Shown here: positions 26,316 to 36,711 of the stretch, in pieces
Position numbering within the stretch: position 1 is the first letter of the stretch
Layout of the letters: each line of letters begins with the position of its first letter
Assembly (NCBI GenBank): GCA_023249305.1
Contig: JAHFCU010000005.1
Location: 1 to 64,000 of the forward strand
Reading direction: 5' to 3'
DNA: 64,000 nt
Origin: Gemmatimonadota bacterium
GTDB lineage: Bacteria; Gemmatimonadota; Gemmatimonadetes; Gemmatimonadales; Gemmatimonadaceae
Notes under the pieces: generated by a model
The model's input: the letters and a program-made list of their open reading frames with translations, nothing else
What the model was told of the DNA's origin: nothing
Databases searched by the model: none
Position numbers and translations under genes: made by a program

Positions 26316-27217
26316 GCGGGCGCGTGGGGCTGGTGGTGAATCCTGCGTCGCGCGACGGCGCGCATGCGGAAGCGCCGGTCGTGCGCGCCCTCGCCGCGGC
26401 GGGGATTCGGCCCTCGATTGAACGCACGCGAGAGGCAGGCGACGGCGTGCGCGCCGCGCGCGAGCTCGCGCCGTCGCACGACTGCCTGCTCGTGCTCGGT
26501 GGTGACGGCACGGTCATGGAAGCCGCCACGGGGCTGGCCGACGCCGGTTCGACCGCACCCCTCGGTATTCTCCCAGGCGGCACGGGGAACCAGCTCGCGC
26601 GCGCGCTGTCGGTGCCGATGTCACCGACGCGTGCCGTGGCGCGCCTGCTGGCTGGCGAAGCGCGCGCCATTGACTGCGGCCTCCTGAACGGACGGCGACG
26701 CGTGGGCATCGGGGTTGGTCTCGGGCTCGACGCGGCGATGATCGCCGGCGCGCGCGGTCCGCTCAAACGGATATTGGGCGTCGGATCGTACGTCGTCAGC
26801 GCCTTGAGGGTGGCCGCGCGTCCGCGGCGCTTTGCGGTGCGCGCCGAGGTCGATGGACGCGTCATCGAACGCGAATGTTCGGTGGCGATGGCGCTCAACC
26901 TCGGACACATGTTCAACGGCATGCTCGAGGGAGCACCGGGCACGTCGCTCGTGGACGGGCGACTCGATCTCGCGCTCCTCGACGCGCGACACCTCGCCGA
27001 CTTCCTCGACTTCTCGCTCACGGAGTCGCTGCTGCGGCGGCGTCGCCCGGACCCGCGCTGGACGTTTGCCAGCGGCCGCCAAATCGTCCTCGAGACGCAG
27101 GACGCGACGGTGCCGGCGCAGGTGGACGGAGACCTCATCCCGGCCGAGCGCTTTGAGCTGATTGTGCTGCCGAATGCGCTCCATCTCCTCGTTCCCGCAG
27201 GCGGCCGGATCATATAG
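26303..27217 (+). CDS. Diacylglycerol/sphingosine kinase-like lipid kinase (YegS/DgkB)
   Basis: This protein of about 304 residues has the DAGK catalytic domain: GLVVNPASRDG near the N-terminus, the nucleotide site LVLGGDGTVMEAA and the GILPGGTGNQLARAL segment. The C-terminal domain shows NLGHMFNGMLEGAP and VDGRLDLALLD. It would phosphorylate a lipid such as diacylglycerol. The start is a GTG at 26303, inside the last 13 bases of tamB, or at 26324; either way it is translationally linked to tamB. A lipid kinase after tamAB fits a role in envelope lipid handling, which is inference. Confidence 0.88.
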   Translation: MAVLGGRVGLVVNPASRDGAHAEAPVVRALAAAGIRPSIERTREAGDGVRAARELAPSHDCLLVLGGDGTVMEAATGLADAGSTAPLGILPGGTGNQLARALSVPMSPTRAVARLLAGEARAIDCGLLNGRRRVGIGVGLGLDAAMIAGARGPLKRILGVGSYVVSALRVAARPRRFAVRAEVDGRVIERECSVAMALNLGHMFNGMLEGAPGTSLVDGRLDLALLDARHLADFLDFSLTESLLRRRRPDPRWTFASGRQIVLETQDATVPAQVDGDLIPAERFELIVLPNALHLLVPAGGRII

Positions 27218-27376
27218 AAGCGCCTGGCGACGCGCTCCGCTGGGCGAGCATGCGCCGTCGAAACCGTCTGGGACACGCCGGCCACCCTCCCCCTATCCAG
27301 CGCCAGCCAATTGCTGTATGGATTATGGACAGTGCAAGTGGACTGTAAGTTCTCGTGTCACCGTCCAAAACCCATC

Positions 27377-30300
27377 GTGGCTGACCCTCTGACTCCAAGC
27401 CGGTCTGGCTCGACATCGCTCGACGAGCGGTTGCGCGACGTCTTGCGCGAACTGCCCCGCGAGCGCGCCGCGCTGCTCGAAGGCATGCTGCAGGAGCGAG
27501 ATCGTCTGGTTGTGGCGGCCGAGCGACGAGCCGAGCGGGTACAGCGCCTGCACGAGGCCGCCTCTTCGCTGCTGCGGACGCTTGACCGTGAAGAACTCGA
27601 ACTGGAGGTGGCGCTGCAGTTGCTCCGCGTGATTCCCGCCGACGGTGTGGTGATTGCACGGCCGCCGACGGCGACAGGCGAGGCACCAGAAGTGCACGTG
27701 CATGTCACGCCGGATGGGCAGGCGCCGCTGGACACTGCGTCGCACATGGCCACGGCGTTCGCGGAGGTCGTTCGCTCGGGTCGGGCGTCGCGCATAGACA
27801 ATCGAGGGGAGGGCCCGACTGCGCTAATGGCGGTGCCGATCATGCAGGGGTTCCGGCTCGTGGGGCTGATCGGCGCGTATGCGAACCAGTCCGGTGCGTT
27901 CAGCGACGACGACCAGGATGCCTCCCAGACGCTGGCGACGCACGCCGCGACGGCCCTCGTGAACGCCGCGCTCTACGAGCAGAGCGAACGCGAGCGACGG
28001 CAGAGCGGCGCCCTGGCATCGCTGGCGCAGGCCCTGGGATCGGCGACGCGCCTGCCGGACGTGCTGCGCCTCGCGCTTCGGCATGCCATCGCACTCTTCA
28101 GTGTCGAGGGGGCGGACATCGCGCTGCGGCGCGACGAGTTTCTGCAGATCGTGTCGGCCGAGGGGTGCACACGTTCGCTGCAAGGCATGTTCCTGCCGAT
28201 GAACGCCTCGGTCTCGGGGCGGTCGGCCCGCGAGGCGCGCGTGATCACCGTCAACGACGTGACGGCGGACCCCGACGTGTTTGAGCCGTCGCGTCGGCTC
28301 GCGTCCGTGCGACGGAGCCTCATGGCGCCCATGCTGTCGGAGGGTCAGGCGGTCGGCGTCCTGAGCCTCGTCAATCGCGACCGGCCGTTCGACGCCGAGG
28401 ACGCGCGCATGCTCCAGCAGTTCGCGTCGCAGGTGGCGGTGGCGATTGTGAACGCGCGACTCTACGAGGAAGCCGCGGACGCGCAGCGGGAGATCAGCGC
28501 GGCCTTTGAAGCGATTGGCGACGGCATCGTCGTGCTCGATGCGGACGGGCGCATCGTACGCCACAACGCGCGCTTTCTCGAACTCGCGGGTGTGCCAGGC
28601 GACGACAACGCGCGCGGCCGCGACTTCTACGACGCCGTGCTGCATGAGTCGCACGAGCTTTCTGAGACGAGTGCCGTTGGCCAGGCGATCTTCAGCGCGC
28701 GCTCGGCGCGGGAGCAGTTGCGCTCGGCATGGAACGGTCGCGTGCTCGAGGTCCTCGCGGCCCCCCAAGCGGTGACCGGGGGCGCGGTGGTTTCGGTGAA
28801 CGACATGACTGAGCTGCACATGCTGGATGCGCAGCACCGACTGGTGGTGGAGAACACGACGGACGCGCTCCTCATCACGTCGGCGGAGGGCGTCGTGGAG
28901 TTCGCCAACCCGGCTGCACGTCGGCTCTTCGGATCGAGCACGACGCTCGAGAGCGCACGGATTGGCGGACTCGTCCCTGCGAGCGAAGCGACCGTCTGGG
29001 CTGAGGCAATCGGACGGTCGCGCCGCGGCGAGGCCGCGCGCCTTGACGGCTCCGTGCTGCAGGCTGAGGGAGAGCGCCGCCGCGTGTCGGTGCGCCTCGC
29101 CCCCATGGTGGACGAGCACCGCGTGAGCCGGCTGGTGATCACGCTGCGCGACGTGACGGACGAAGTGCAGGCGCGTGACGAGGTGCTCGTCGCCAACGCG
29201 CGGTATCGCGACCTCGTGGAGATGGCCGCCGACGCGATCGTCACGCTCGACATGGCCGGCATGCTCACCTCGGTGAATCCGGCGACGGAGCACCTGACAG
29301 GATTTGAACGCGGACAGATCCTCGGACGCCCGTACTCTGCGTTTCTCGAACCGGCGGAGGCCGCCGAGGTGGAGGGTGCATTCGCCGCTGCGGTGGGCGG
29401 CCGGGTGCAGCGTGTCGAGCTGCATTTTGTCCGCTCCGATGCGGTGCGGCGATTGATCGGGGTCTCGTTCTCGGCCATGCGGCGCGCCGGCGTGGTGGTG
29501 GGCGTGATGGCCGTGGCGCGCGACGTCACCGAGGAGCGCGAACAGGCGGCCGCGCTCGTGCGCGCGGAGGCGCGGTACTTGCGGCTGGTTGAAGCGGCGG
29601 AGGACGCCATCGCAACGGTGGATGAGGAAGGGAACCTCACATCACTGAACCGCGCCCTTGAGGTCGTTTCCGGCAAGAAGCGCGACGAACTGATCGGCCG
29701 GCCCTTCGTGGAAATCCTCGACGAACCGGAGTGGCCGGCGATGTGGCAGGCGTTCGTCGCCGCGCTGGCGGGCGAGCGCGTGCGCCGCACGATCCGCTTC
29801 ACGCGTCCGGGCGGCGTGCGCGGCTATGCGACGCTGCTTGCCGCCCCCGTCATCGAGAACGGGCGCGTGTCGGGGGTGCTCGCAATCGCGCGCGACGTCA
29901 CGGACGAGCGCCTGCTGCTTGAACAGGCTATTCGCCAGGACCGCATGGTGGCGATGGGCGAGCTCGTCGGCGGCGTGGCGCACGAGGTGAACTCGCCGCT
30001 CACGAGCATCCTGGCGTACGCGCAGGTACTCGAGCGCGGCGTGGGAGGCGAGGACGCAACGCGCGCTCTCGAGACGATCTCTCGCGAGGCCAAGCGCGCG
30101 TCGCGCATCGTGGGCAAGCTGCTCGCCTTCGGCCGACAGGGCCACGCGGAGCGGATTCCGAGCGACGTCAATCAGGCGTTGCGCGACACGATTGACCTGC
30201 GGCGCTACGCGCTGCGCATGCAGGAGATCAAGCTGTCGGTCTCGCTCATGGCCGATCCGCCGTTCGTGATAGCTGATCCCTTCCAGTTGCAGCAGGTGTT

Positions 30301-30619
30301 CATCAACCTGTTGTCCAACGCCGAGCAGGCGGTCGCGCACCAGCCGGGCGAGCGCAACATCACGGTGACCACCGAGGTGCGCGGCGCCGCGTTTGTCGTG
30401 ACGATCGGTGACAACGGACAGGGCATCGCGCCGGAAGCGCTGCCGCACATTTTCAATCCTTTCTTCACCACCAAGCCGCGCGGAGCGGGAACCGGCCTCG
30501 GCCTGTCCATCTCCGACGGCATCATCCGCGAGCATCGTGGCGTGCTGCGGGCCCGGTCAGCGCCGGGCCAGGGCGCGACCTTCGAAGTCGAGTTGCCGCT
30601 CACCCCATCTACCTCCTGA
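27377..30619 (+). CDS. Cytoplasmic hybrid-sensing histidine kinase (GAF2-PAS4-HisKA-HATPase)
   Basis: This protein of about 1080 residues has no membrane helix. A short coiled segment is followed by two GAF domains (about 60-205 and 220-375; each ends in ALVNAALYEQ or AIVNARLYEE), then four PAS domains (about 385-490, 495-615, 620-740, 745-865; typical AADAIVTLDMAG, FANPAARRLFG, VARDVTEE). The HisKA box is GGVAHEVNSPL with phospho-acceptor His869. The HATPase domain shows NLLSNAEQA, GDNGQGI and GTGLGLSI. I chose a GTG at 27377; the frame opens at 27311. It is three bases ahead of the NtrC-like regulator, its likely partner. Confidence 0.9.
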   Translation: MADPLTPSRSGSTSLDERLRDVLRELPRERAALLEGMLQERDRLVVAAERRAERVQRLHEAASSLLRTLDREELELEVALQLLRVIPADGVVIARPPTATGEAPEVHVHVTPDGQAPLDTASHMATAFAEVVRSGRASRIDNRGEGPTALMAVPIMQGFRLVGLIGAYANQSGAFSDDDQDASQTLATHAATALVNAALYEQSERERRQSGALASLAQALGSATRLPDVLRLALRHAIALFSVEGADIALRRDEFLQIVSAEGCTRSLQGMFLPMNASVSGRSAREARVITVNDVTADPDVFEPSRRLASVRRSLMAPMLSEGQAVGVLSLVNRDRPFDAEDARMLQQFASQVAVAIVNARLYEEAADAQREISAAFEAIGDGIVVLDADGRIVRHNARFLELAGVPGDDNARGRDFYDAVLHESHELSETSAVGQAIFSARSAREQLRSAWNGRVLEVLAAPQAVTGGAVVSVNDMTELHMLDAQHRLVVENTTDALLITSAEGVVEFANPAARRLFGSSTTLESARIGGLVPASEATVWAEAIGRSRRGEAARLDGSVLQAEGERRRVSVRLAPMVDEHRVSRLVITLRDVTDEVQARDEVLVANARYRDLVEMAADAIVTLDMAGMLTSVNPATEHLTGFERGQILGRPYSAFLEPAEAAEVEGAFAAAVGGRVQRVELHFVRSDAVRRLIGVSFSAMRRAGVVVGVMAVARDVTEEREQAAALVRAEARYLRLVEAAEDAIATVDEEGNLTSLNRALEVVSGKKRDELIGRPFVEILDEPEWPAMWQAFVAALAGERVRRTIRFTRPGGVRGYATLLAAPVIENGRVSGVLAIARDVTDERLLLEQAIRQDRMVAMGELVGGVAHEVNSPLTSILAYAQVLERGVGGEDATRALETISREAKRASRIVGKLLAFGRQGHAERIPSDVNQALRDTIDLRRYALRMQEIKLSVSLMADPPFVIADPFQLQQVFINLLSNAEQAVAHQPGERNITVTTEVRGAAFVVTIGDNGQGIAPEALPHIFNPFFTTKPRGAGTGLGLSISDGIIREHRGVLRARSAPGQGATFEVELPLTPSTS

Positions 30620-30622
30620 CCG

Positions 30623-31975
<1,353 letters not shown>

Positions 31976-31988
31976 GAGGAGCCGAGCG

Positions 31989-32183
31989 ATGACCGAGCAC
32001 GATGCCATGATCTGCCGCGCCTGCGGGCGCGAGGAACGCGCCTCCGAAGGGTACCCGTGCCAGGAGTGCGGCACGTTCATCTGCAACATGTGCGAGATGA
32101 AAGGCGTCGTGCGATGCCGTGCGTGCGCGGCCAAGGGGCCGCCACGCGAGGGGGATCCCGTGCCGGCATCGGCGTCGCGATGA
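31989..32183 (+). CDS. Small zinc-ribbon-like protein
   Basis: This 64-residue protein has four CxxC-type knuckles: CRAC, CQEC, CNMC and CRAC, enough for two zinc sites in a B-box or RING-like arrangement. A GAGGAG ribosome site stands before ATG 31989. It lies 13 bases after the NtrC-like gene, and its stop overlaps the start of the P1 peptidase gene by 4 bases. I do not recognise a family; a protein- or RNA-contact role is possible. Confidence 0.75.
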   Translation: MTEHDAMICRACGREERASEGYPCQECGTFICNMCEMKGVVRCRACAAKGPPREGDPVPASASR

Positions 32184-33145
32184 GCGAAGCCAGTCACGGC
32201 GCTGACCTGCGCCGCTTTGGCATCGCAGTCGGGCACGCGGCCGACGCCGCGGGCGCGACGGGGTGCACAGTGGTGCGTGGCGTCGAGTCAGCGTTGCGCG
32301 GCGCCTGCTCGGTGTTTGGCCGGGCGACGGGGACGCGCGAGCTCGCGCTGCTCGAACCCGGCCACCTCGTGGATCGAGTGGACGCCGTGCTGATAACTGG
32401 CGGCTCGGCCTACGGGTTGGCCGCGGCGGACGGTGTGATGCGTTGGATGGAAGAGCACGGACGCGGGTTTCCCGTTGGCGCCGGCGTCGTGCCGATCGTG
32501 CCGGCGGCCGTGCTCTTCGACCTTCAGCCGCTGGGCCGTTTCGATGCTCGCCCCACACCGCAGATGGGATATGCGGCGTGCGAGGGCGCGACGGCGCAGG
32601 GGGTGGCCGAGGGAAACGTCGGGGCTGGCACAGGGCTCACCGTCGGGAAGGCGCTGGGTCCGACCGCGTGCATGAAGGGCGGCCTTGGGATCGCCGTTGC
32701 CGCGGCGCACGGAGCGGCCGCATGCGCCGTCGCGGCGGTGAACGCCTTTGGTGACGTGTGCGACGCGACGGGGCGCGTGATTGCGGGGGCGCGCCGCGAT
32801 GGCGGCTTCGCGCAGGCGGAGCGCGTGCTCTCCGAGCGCGGACTTGCGGCCGCCTTTGACGGCGCGCACAACACGACCGTGGCGGTCGTGGTGGTGGATG
32901 GCGTCCTCGACAAGCTCGCGTTGCAAGGCGTGGCACGCGCGACGGGCGCTGCACTACACCGGCGTGTGCGGCCCGCGGGCTCGATGCTCGACGGCGACGT
33001 GATCTTCGCGCTGGGCCCGCTCACGGGTGCGGCGGCCGATCCCGTGCGTGCCGAGATGTTGGCGGTCGCCGCGCTCGAGCAGGCCATCGAACGCGCCGTG
33101 CGCACCGCCGCGGGCCGCGACAGCGTGCCCGGACTCGCGGACTAA
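32180..33145 (+). CDS. P1 family peptidase (DmpA/NylC-like, S58)
   Basis: This 321-residue enzyme belongs to the self-cleaving N-terminal nucleophile aminopeptidases. LITGGSAYGLAAADGVMRW, GNVGAGTGLTVGK and MKGGLG are conserved family blocks. The self-cleavage and nucleophile site is most likely Asn231-Thr232 in AHNTTVAVV, and DGDVIFAL follows near the C-terminus as in other members. The natural substrate (D-aminopeptides, beta-peptides or amides) cannot be told. The ATG at 32180 overlaps the zinc-ribbon gene stop. Confidence 0.87.
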   Translation: MSEASHGADLRRFGIAVGHAADAAGATGCTVVRGVESALRGACSVFGRATGTRELALLEPGHLVDRVDAVLITGGSAYGLAAADGVMRWMEEHGRGFPVGAGVVPIVPAAVLFDLQPLGRFDARPTPQMGYAACEGATAQGVAEGNVGAGTGLTVGKALGPTACMKGGLGIAVAAAHGAAACAVAAVNAFGDVCDATGRVIAGARRDGGFAQAERVLSERGLAAAFDGAHNTTVAVVVVDGVLDKLALQGVARATGAALHRRVRPAGSMLDGDVIFALGPLTGAAADPVRAEMLAVAALEQAIERAVRTAAGRDSVPGLAD

Positions 33146-33570
33146 GAGACGAGTCCGCCGGCAGGCATCGGCGCCACGGTGCCGCCAACGTGCACGTGCA
33201 GTCCGACCTCGGCCTCGACCTCGCTGTCGAGTTCGATGCGCATGAGGTGCACGCCCGCCTCGGCGATCGGGAGGTCAATGGCCGCGATGACCGGGATATC
33301 CACCTCGAGGACACCGGGCGGAGGTGCGTGGACCTCGACCGCACCGTTGGACGACCAGATTTCCTCGCCGGCGGGCGAGACCCAGGTCAGCACAAGCGCG
33401 TGCGTTCCGGCGTCATCAGGGCTGGCTTTCATGCGCACGACGAGCGTGGCGCGCGGATGCACCGCCGGAACGCTCGCGACGTGCAGGGCATCGAAGACGC
33501 CGAGCACGTTCAACTTTCCCTCTTGCGAGAGGTTGGCGGCGTCGGCGAAGAGGGCGAAGGAGCAATACAT
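33142..33570 (-). CDS. DUF6941-like protein of unknown function
   Basis: This 142-residue protein starts MYCSFALFADAANLSQEGKLNV, a pattern I associate with the widespread DUF6941 family. The rest is beta-rich, with HPRATLVVRMKAS and an IPVIAAIDLPI segment, suggesting a compact beta-sandwich. There is no signal peptide or membrane helix. It is convergent with the P1 peptidase gene, overlapping by 4 bases. Function is unknown. Confidence 0.7.
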   Translation of the reverse strand: MYCSFALFADAANLSQEGKLNVLGVFDALHVASVPAVHPRATLVVRMKASPDDAGTHALVLTWVSPAGEEIWSSNGAVEVHAPPPGVLEVDIPVIAAIDLPIAEAGVHLMRIELDSEVEAEVGLHVHVGGTVAPMPAGGLVS

Positions 33571-33655
33571 GCGGAGAAGTTACGACGGGGACGCACGGGC
33601 GGCGAGCATCGCGGCTGCGCGGCCGATGCTCCGCGGGTCGATTAGCTTTTCACTG

Positions 33656-34267
33656 ATGACTCCGATGCGCGTTCGAGTGGCCCTTGCGGCGGCGGCGCTG
33701 ACGGCGATGGCATGCGCCGAACCCCGGCCGAGGCACGGCGTGTCGCTCGAACCAGCGGTGCCGCGCCCATCGTTCACGCTCACCGACACGCGCGGGTTGC
33801 CGTTCGAGTTCGCCAAGGAGACGCGCGGACTGCTGACGTTTCTGTTCTTCGGCTACACGAACTGCCCTGACGTCTGTCCCGTGCATGTGGCGAACGTCGC
33901 CGCGGTGCTGCGGAGGCTGCCCTTCGAGGACCAGCGCAAGGCAAGGTTCGTGTTTGTCACGACGGATCCCGGGCGCGACTCGCTCCCGGTGCTGCGGCGC
34001 TGGCTCGACCAGTTCGATGCGTCGTTCATCGGCCTGCGTGGCGAAGACGCGGAAGTCGCGCGAGTCATGAGCGCCATCGGTCTGCCGCCAGCCGTGCGCA
34101 GCGTGGCCGGTCCTGACGGCCGCTACGAGGTGGGACATCCCGCGACCGTGATCGTGTTCACGGCCGACGACTCGGCGCACGTGCTGTACCCGTTTGGCAC
34201 GCGGCAGATCGACTGGGCGGAGGACATTCCACGGTTGCTGCGCGTGCGTCCGCGCACGGGAGACTGA
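33656..34267 (+). CDS. SCO1/SenC-type copper chaperone
   Basis: This 203-residue thioredoxin-fold protein has an N-terminal hydrophobic signal (residues 4-19) with a possible but weak lipobox, TAMAC. The copper site is the CxxxC of NCPDVCPV and the distant His of EVGHPATVIVF. It loads copper into the CuA centre of cytochrome c oxidase. It is two bases ahead of ctaG, which has a matching role. The ATG at 33656 is my choice; another ATG lies 9 bases on. Confidence 0.92.
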   Translation: MTPMRVRVALAAAALTAMACAEPRPRHGVSLEPAVPRPSFTLTDTRGLPFEFAKETRGLLTFLFFGYTNCPDVCPVHVANVAAVLRRLPFEDQRKARFVFVTTDPGRDSLPVLRRWLDQFDASFIGLRGEDAEVARVMSAIGLPPAVRSVAGPDGRYEVGHPATVIVFTADDSAHVLYPFGTRQIDWAEDIPRLLRVRPRTGD

Positions 34268-34269
34268 TC

Positions 34270-35115
34270 ATGCAATGGTGGTGTTCGGCATCGGGAAAGC
34301 CGTGGACGTGGGATCCGCAGTACTACGTGGGCGTGTGGCTGGTGGTCGCGGTCCTCGCCGTCGCCTTCCACGCGCTGTCGCGGCGCGCCCGCGCGCTCGG
34401 AGAATCGCGGCTTGTGTACTGGGGTGGCTGGAGCGCGGTGGGCCTCGTGTGGCAGGTGCTCGACTGGCCGATCGGACCGCTCGCCGCAGGCTACCTGGCG
34501 AGTGCGCACGCCGTACAGTTCCTCTCGCTGGCGCTGGTCGCGCCGCCGCTGATGCTCCTCGCGGTGCGCCGGCCCGTGGCGGCGAGTATGACGAACATGG
34601 GGGGCGAGGGCGCCATGCACCGCGCGCTCGAGTTCGTGACGCACCCCGTCGTCGCCGGCGTGGTCTTCAACCTCGTGGCGATCACCACGCACGTGCCGGC
34701 CGTGGTGGACGCTCTGATGCCCACGCAGGCCGGTGCGTTTGTGATCGATCTCGCATGGCTGGCCGGTGGCCTCGTGCTGTGGTGGCCCGTCATCGTGCAC
34801 GCGCCGCGGCGGCCCTGGTTCAGCGTGCCGGTCGCGATGCTCTATCTGTTCCTCGCGACGCTGTTCCACACGGGGATCGCGATGGTGATGCTGATCCGCG
34901 AATTCCCGATGTACGGCATCTACGAACTGGCGCCGCCGTGGCCGGTCTGGTCGCCGCTCGAGGATCAACACCTGGCGGGCGGCGTGATGGAGCTGGCGGG
35001 CGCGGCGGTGATCTTCGGCATCATCACCGTGATGTTCTTCCGGTGGAGCGGCGGCGTCTCGGGCGAGGCCGCGCCCCCGGCGCCCCCGGCGCCCCCGGCG
35101 CCGCCGCGGGATTAG
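34270..35115 (+). CDS. ctaG: Cytochrome c oxidase assembly protein, caa3 CtaG type
   Basis: This 281-residue membrane protein has about seven helices. PWTWDPQYYVGVWLV begins it, the FLSLALVAPPLMLLA block and HAVQF lie in the middle, and LFHTGIAMVMLI is late. It matches the Bacillus-type caa3_CtaG family that works with Sco in maturation of the oxidase. The C-terminal tail is a run of (APP) units encoded by a 9-base direct repeat (about 35071-35103). The oxidase genes themselves are not in the window. Confidence 0.88.
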   Translation: MQWWCSASGKPWTWDPQYYVGVWLVVAVLAVAFHALSRRARALGESRLVYWGGWSAVGLVWQVLDWPIGPLAAGYLASAHAVQFLSLALVAPPLMLLAVRRPVAASMTNMGGEGAMHRALEFVTHPVVAGVVFNLVAITTHVPAVVDALMPTQAGAFVIDLAWLAGGLVLWWPVIVHAPRRPWFSVPVAMLYLFLATLFHTGIAMVMLIREFPMYGIYELAPPWPVWSPLEDQHLAGGVMELAGAAVIFGIITVMFFRWSGGVSGEAAPPAPPAPPAPPRD

Positions 35116-35125
35116 TTTTCGCCCG

Positions 35126-36019
35126 ATGTCCACGAACGTCGCGCACCCGCATCACCGGGCTTGGGTCACCGATTCTCTGCTCCTCCTGATGGCCACGATC
35201 TGGGGGGTCAACTTCTCGGTGGTGAAGTTCGGGCTGCGCTTCATGGACCCGCTCGCGTTCAATGCGGTGCGCGTCATGCTCGCCGGCGGCACGCTCATGG
35301 TCATCGCGCGGGCGCTGCGACTCCCCCTGCCACCACGCCGACAACTGTGGGCGCTGCTCGGCCTCGGCGTACTAGGACACGGCGTGTACCAGGCCCTCTT
35401 CATCGAGGGGATCGCGCGCACGCGCGCCGGCAACGCCTCGTTGGTCATGGCGGTGACACCGGTGCTGATCGCCGTATTCGGCCGCCTGCGCGGCATCGAG
35501 AAGCTGCACGCGCGCGCCTATGCGGGGATCGCGCTTTCGGTAAGTGGCATCGGCGTGGTGATGAGCGGCACGGCCGCGGCGCGCTCCGGCGACGCGTCGC
35601 TCTTCGGTGACGGGCTGATCCTCCTGTCGTCGGCGAGCTGGGCGACCTACACCGTGCTGCTCAAGCCGTACACGCACCACGTGGATGGCGTGCAAGTCTC
35701 GGCGCTCACGCTCGTGGGCGGCGCGGTGCCGCTCTGTCTGTTCGCCGTGCCGTCGCTGGCGCGCACGGAGTGGACGGCGCTGCCGGTGTCGGCGTGGCTG
35801 TCGGTGTGCTACGGCGCGCTCTTCGCACTCGTGATCGCGTATCTCATTTGGTATCGCGGCATCAGGCTCATTGGCCCGACGCGCACGTCGATGTTCAGCA
35901 ACCTGCAGCCCATTATCGCCGTGCTCGTCGCGTGGGCGGCGCTGGGTGAGGTGCCGACCGCGGCGCAAGGAGCGGGCGCCGCGGCGGTGATGGCGGGCCT
36001 CCTGCTCACGCGCGCATGA
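35126..36019 (+). CDS. EamA/DMT-family transporter
   Basis: This 297-residue protein has ten predicted helices in two EamA repeats: the first begins LLMATIWGVNFSVVKFGL, and the second begins LLSSASWATYTVLLKPY. Such proteins export metabolites such as amino acids or nucleobases; the substrate is unknown. It lies 10 bases after ctaG, and its stop overlaps the HAD gene start by 4 bases. Confidence 0.88.
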   Translation: MSTNVAHPHHRAWVTDSLLLLMATIWGVNFSVVKFGLRFMDPLAFNAVRVMLAGGTLMVIARALRLPLPPRRQLWALLGLGVLGHGVYQALFIEGIARTRAGNASLVMAVTPVLIAVFGRLRGIEKLHARAYAGIALSVSGIGVVMSGTAAARSGDASLFGDGLILLSSASWATYTVLLKPYTHHVDGVQVSALTLVGGAVPLCLFAVPSLARTEWTALPVSAWLSVCYGALFALVIAYLIWYRGIRLIGPTRTSMFSNLQPIIAVLVAWAALGEVPTAAQGAGAAAVMAGLLLTRA

Positions 36020-36711
36020 CTCGCGTCGTGCTCTTCGACATCGATGGGACGCTGCTCGCGAGCGGCGGCGTCGGCCGTCGCGCCATGGAAGGAGCGCTGC
36101 GGGCGCACTTCGGAACGATCGGCCCGACGCATTACCGTTACGACGGCAAGACCGACCGGCAAATCGTTCGCGAGTCCATGCGGCATGCTGGGTTCACCGA
36201 CGCCGACGTTGACGCGCGCATGGAGTCGTTGCTGGCCGACTATCTCGCTCGGCTCGAGCATACCGTAATCACCGGCGACCACGGCGTACGCACACACCTC
36301 GGCGTCCCGGCGCTGCTCGACGCGCTCGACGCACGCGACGACGTGCTGTTGGGCCTGCTCACGGGGAATCTCGCGCCGGGGGCGGCGCTGAAGTTGCGCG
36401 CGGCGGGACTCGCACCGGAACGCTTCCGCGTGGGCGCGTTCGGGTCGGACCACGAACAGCGCACGGAACTGCCGATTATTGCGCAACGGCGCGCGTCGGC
36501 GCTGCTTGGCAGCGACGTGGCCGGCGAAGCGGTCGTTATCATTGGCGACACGCCGGCTGACGTGGAATGCGGACGTGGCATCGGTGCTCGCGCAGTGGCG
36601 GTGGCAACAGGTCACTTCACGGTAACGGACCTCGCGGCGTATGGGCCGCACGCGGTGGTCGAGGACTTCACCGAGCTAGATGCGGCAATGCGCGCGATCT
36701 GCGATGCGTGA
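36016..36711 (+). CDS. HAD-superfamily hydrolase
   Basis: This 231-residue phosphatase-like protein has intact motif I, LFDIDGTLL, with nucleophile Asp8. Motif II is LGLLTGN, and motif IV appears as IIGDTPADVECGRG. A helical cap (about 20-90) puts it in the phosphoglycolate phosphatase/beta-phosphoglucomutase subfamily. The substrate is unknown. It may supply the phosphoglycolate phosphatase activity that the glc-operon HAD seems to lack; that is speculation. Confidence 0.87.
   Translation: MTRVVLFDIDGTLLASGGVGRRAMEGALRAHFGTIGPTHYRYDGKTDRQIVRESMRHAGFTDADVDARMESLLADYLARLEHTVITGDHGVRTHLGVPALLDALDARDDVLLGLLTGNLAPGAALKLRAAGLAPERFRVGAFGSDHEQRTELPIIAQRRASALLGSDVAGEAVVIIGDTPADVECGRGIGARAVAVATGHFTVTDLAAYGPHAVVEDFTELDAAMRAICDA

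Noticed and set aside
27824-29425. Minus-strand open frame of 533 codons opposite the histidine kinase
   Set aside because: Composition typical of antisense frames in GC-rich genes; the plus-strand kinase is clearly real over the same bases.
32680-32700. Possible loss of the P1 peptidase nucleophile because MKGGLG is followed by Ile
   Set aside because: The self-cleavage site in this family fits better at the later Asn-Thr (AHNTTVAVV, residues 231-232), which is intact, so the enzyme looks normal.
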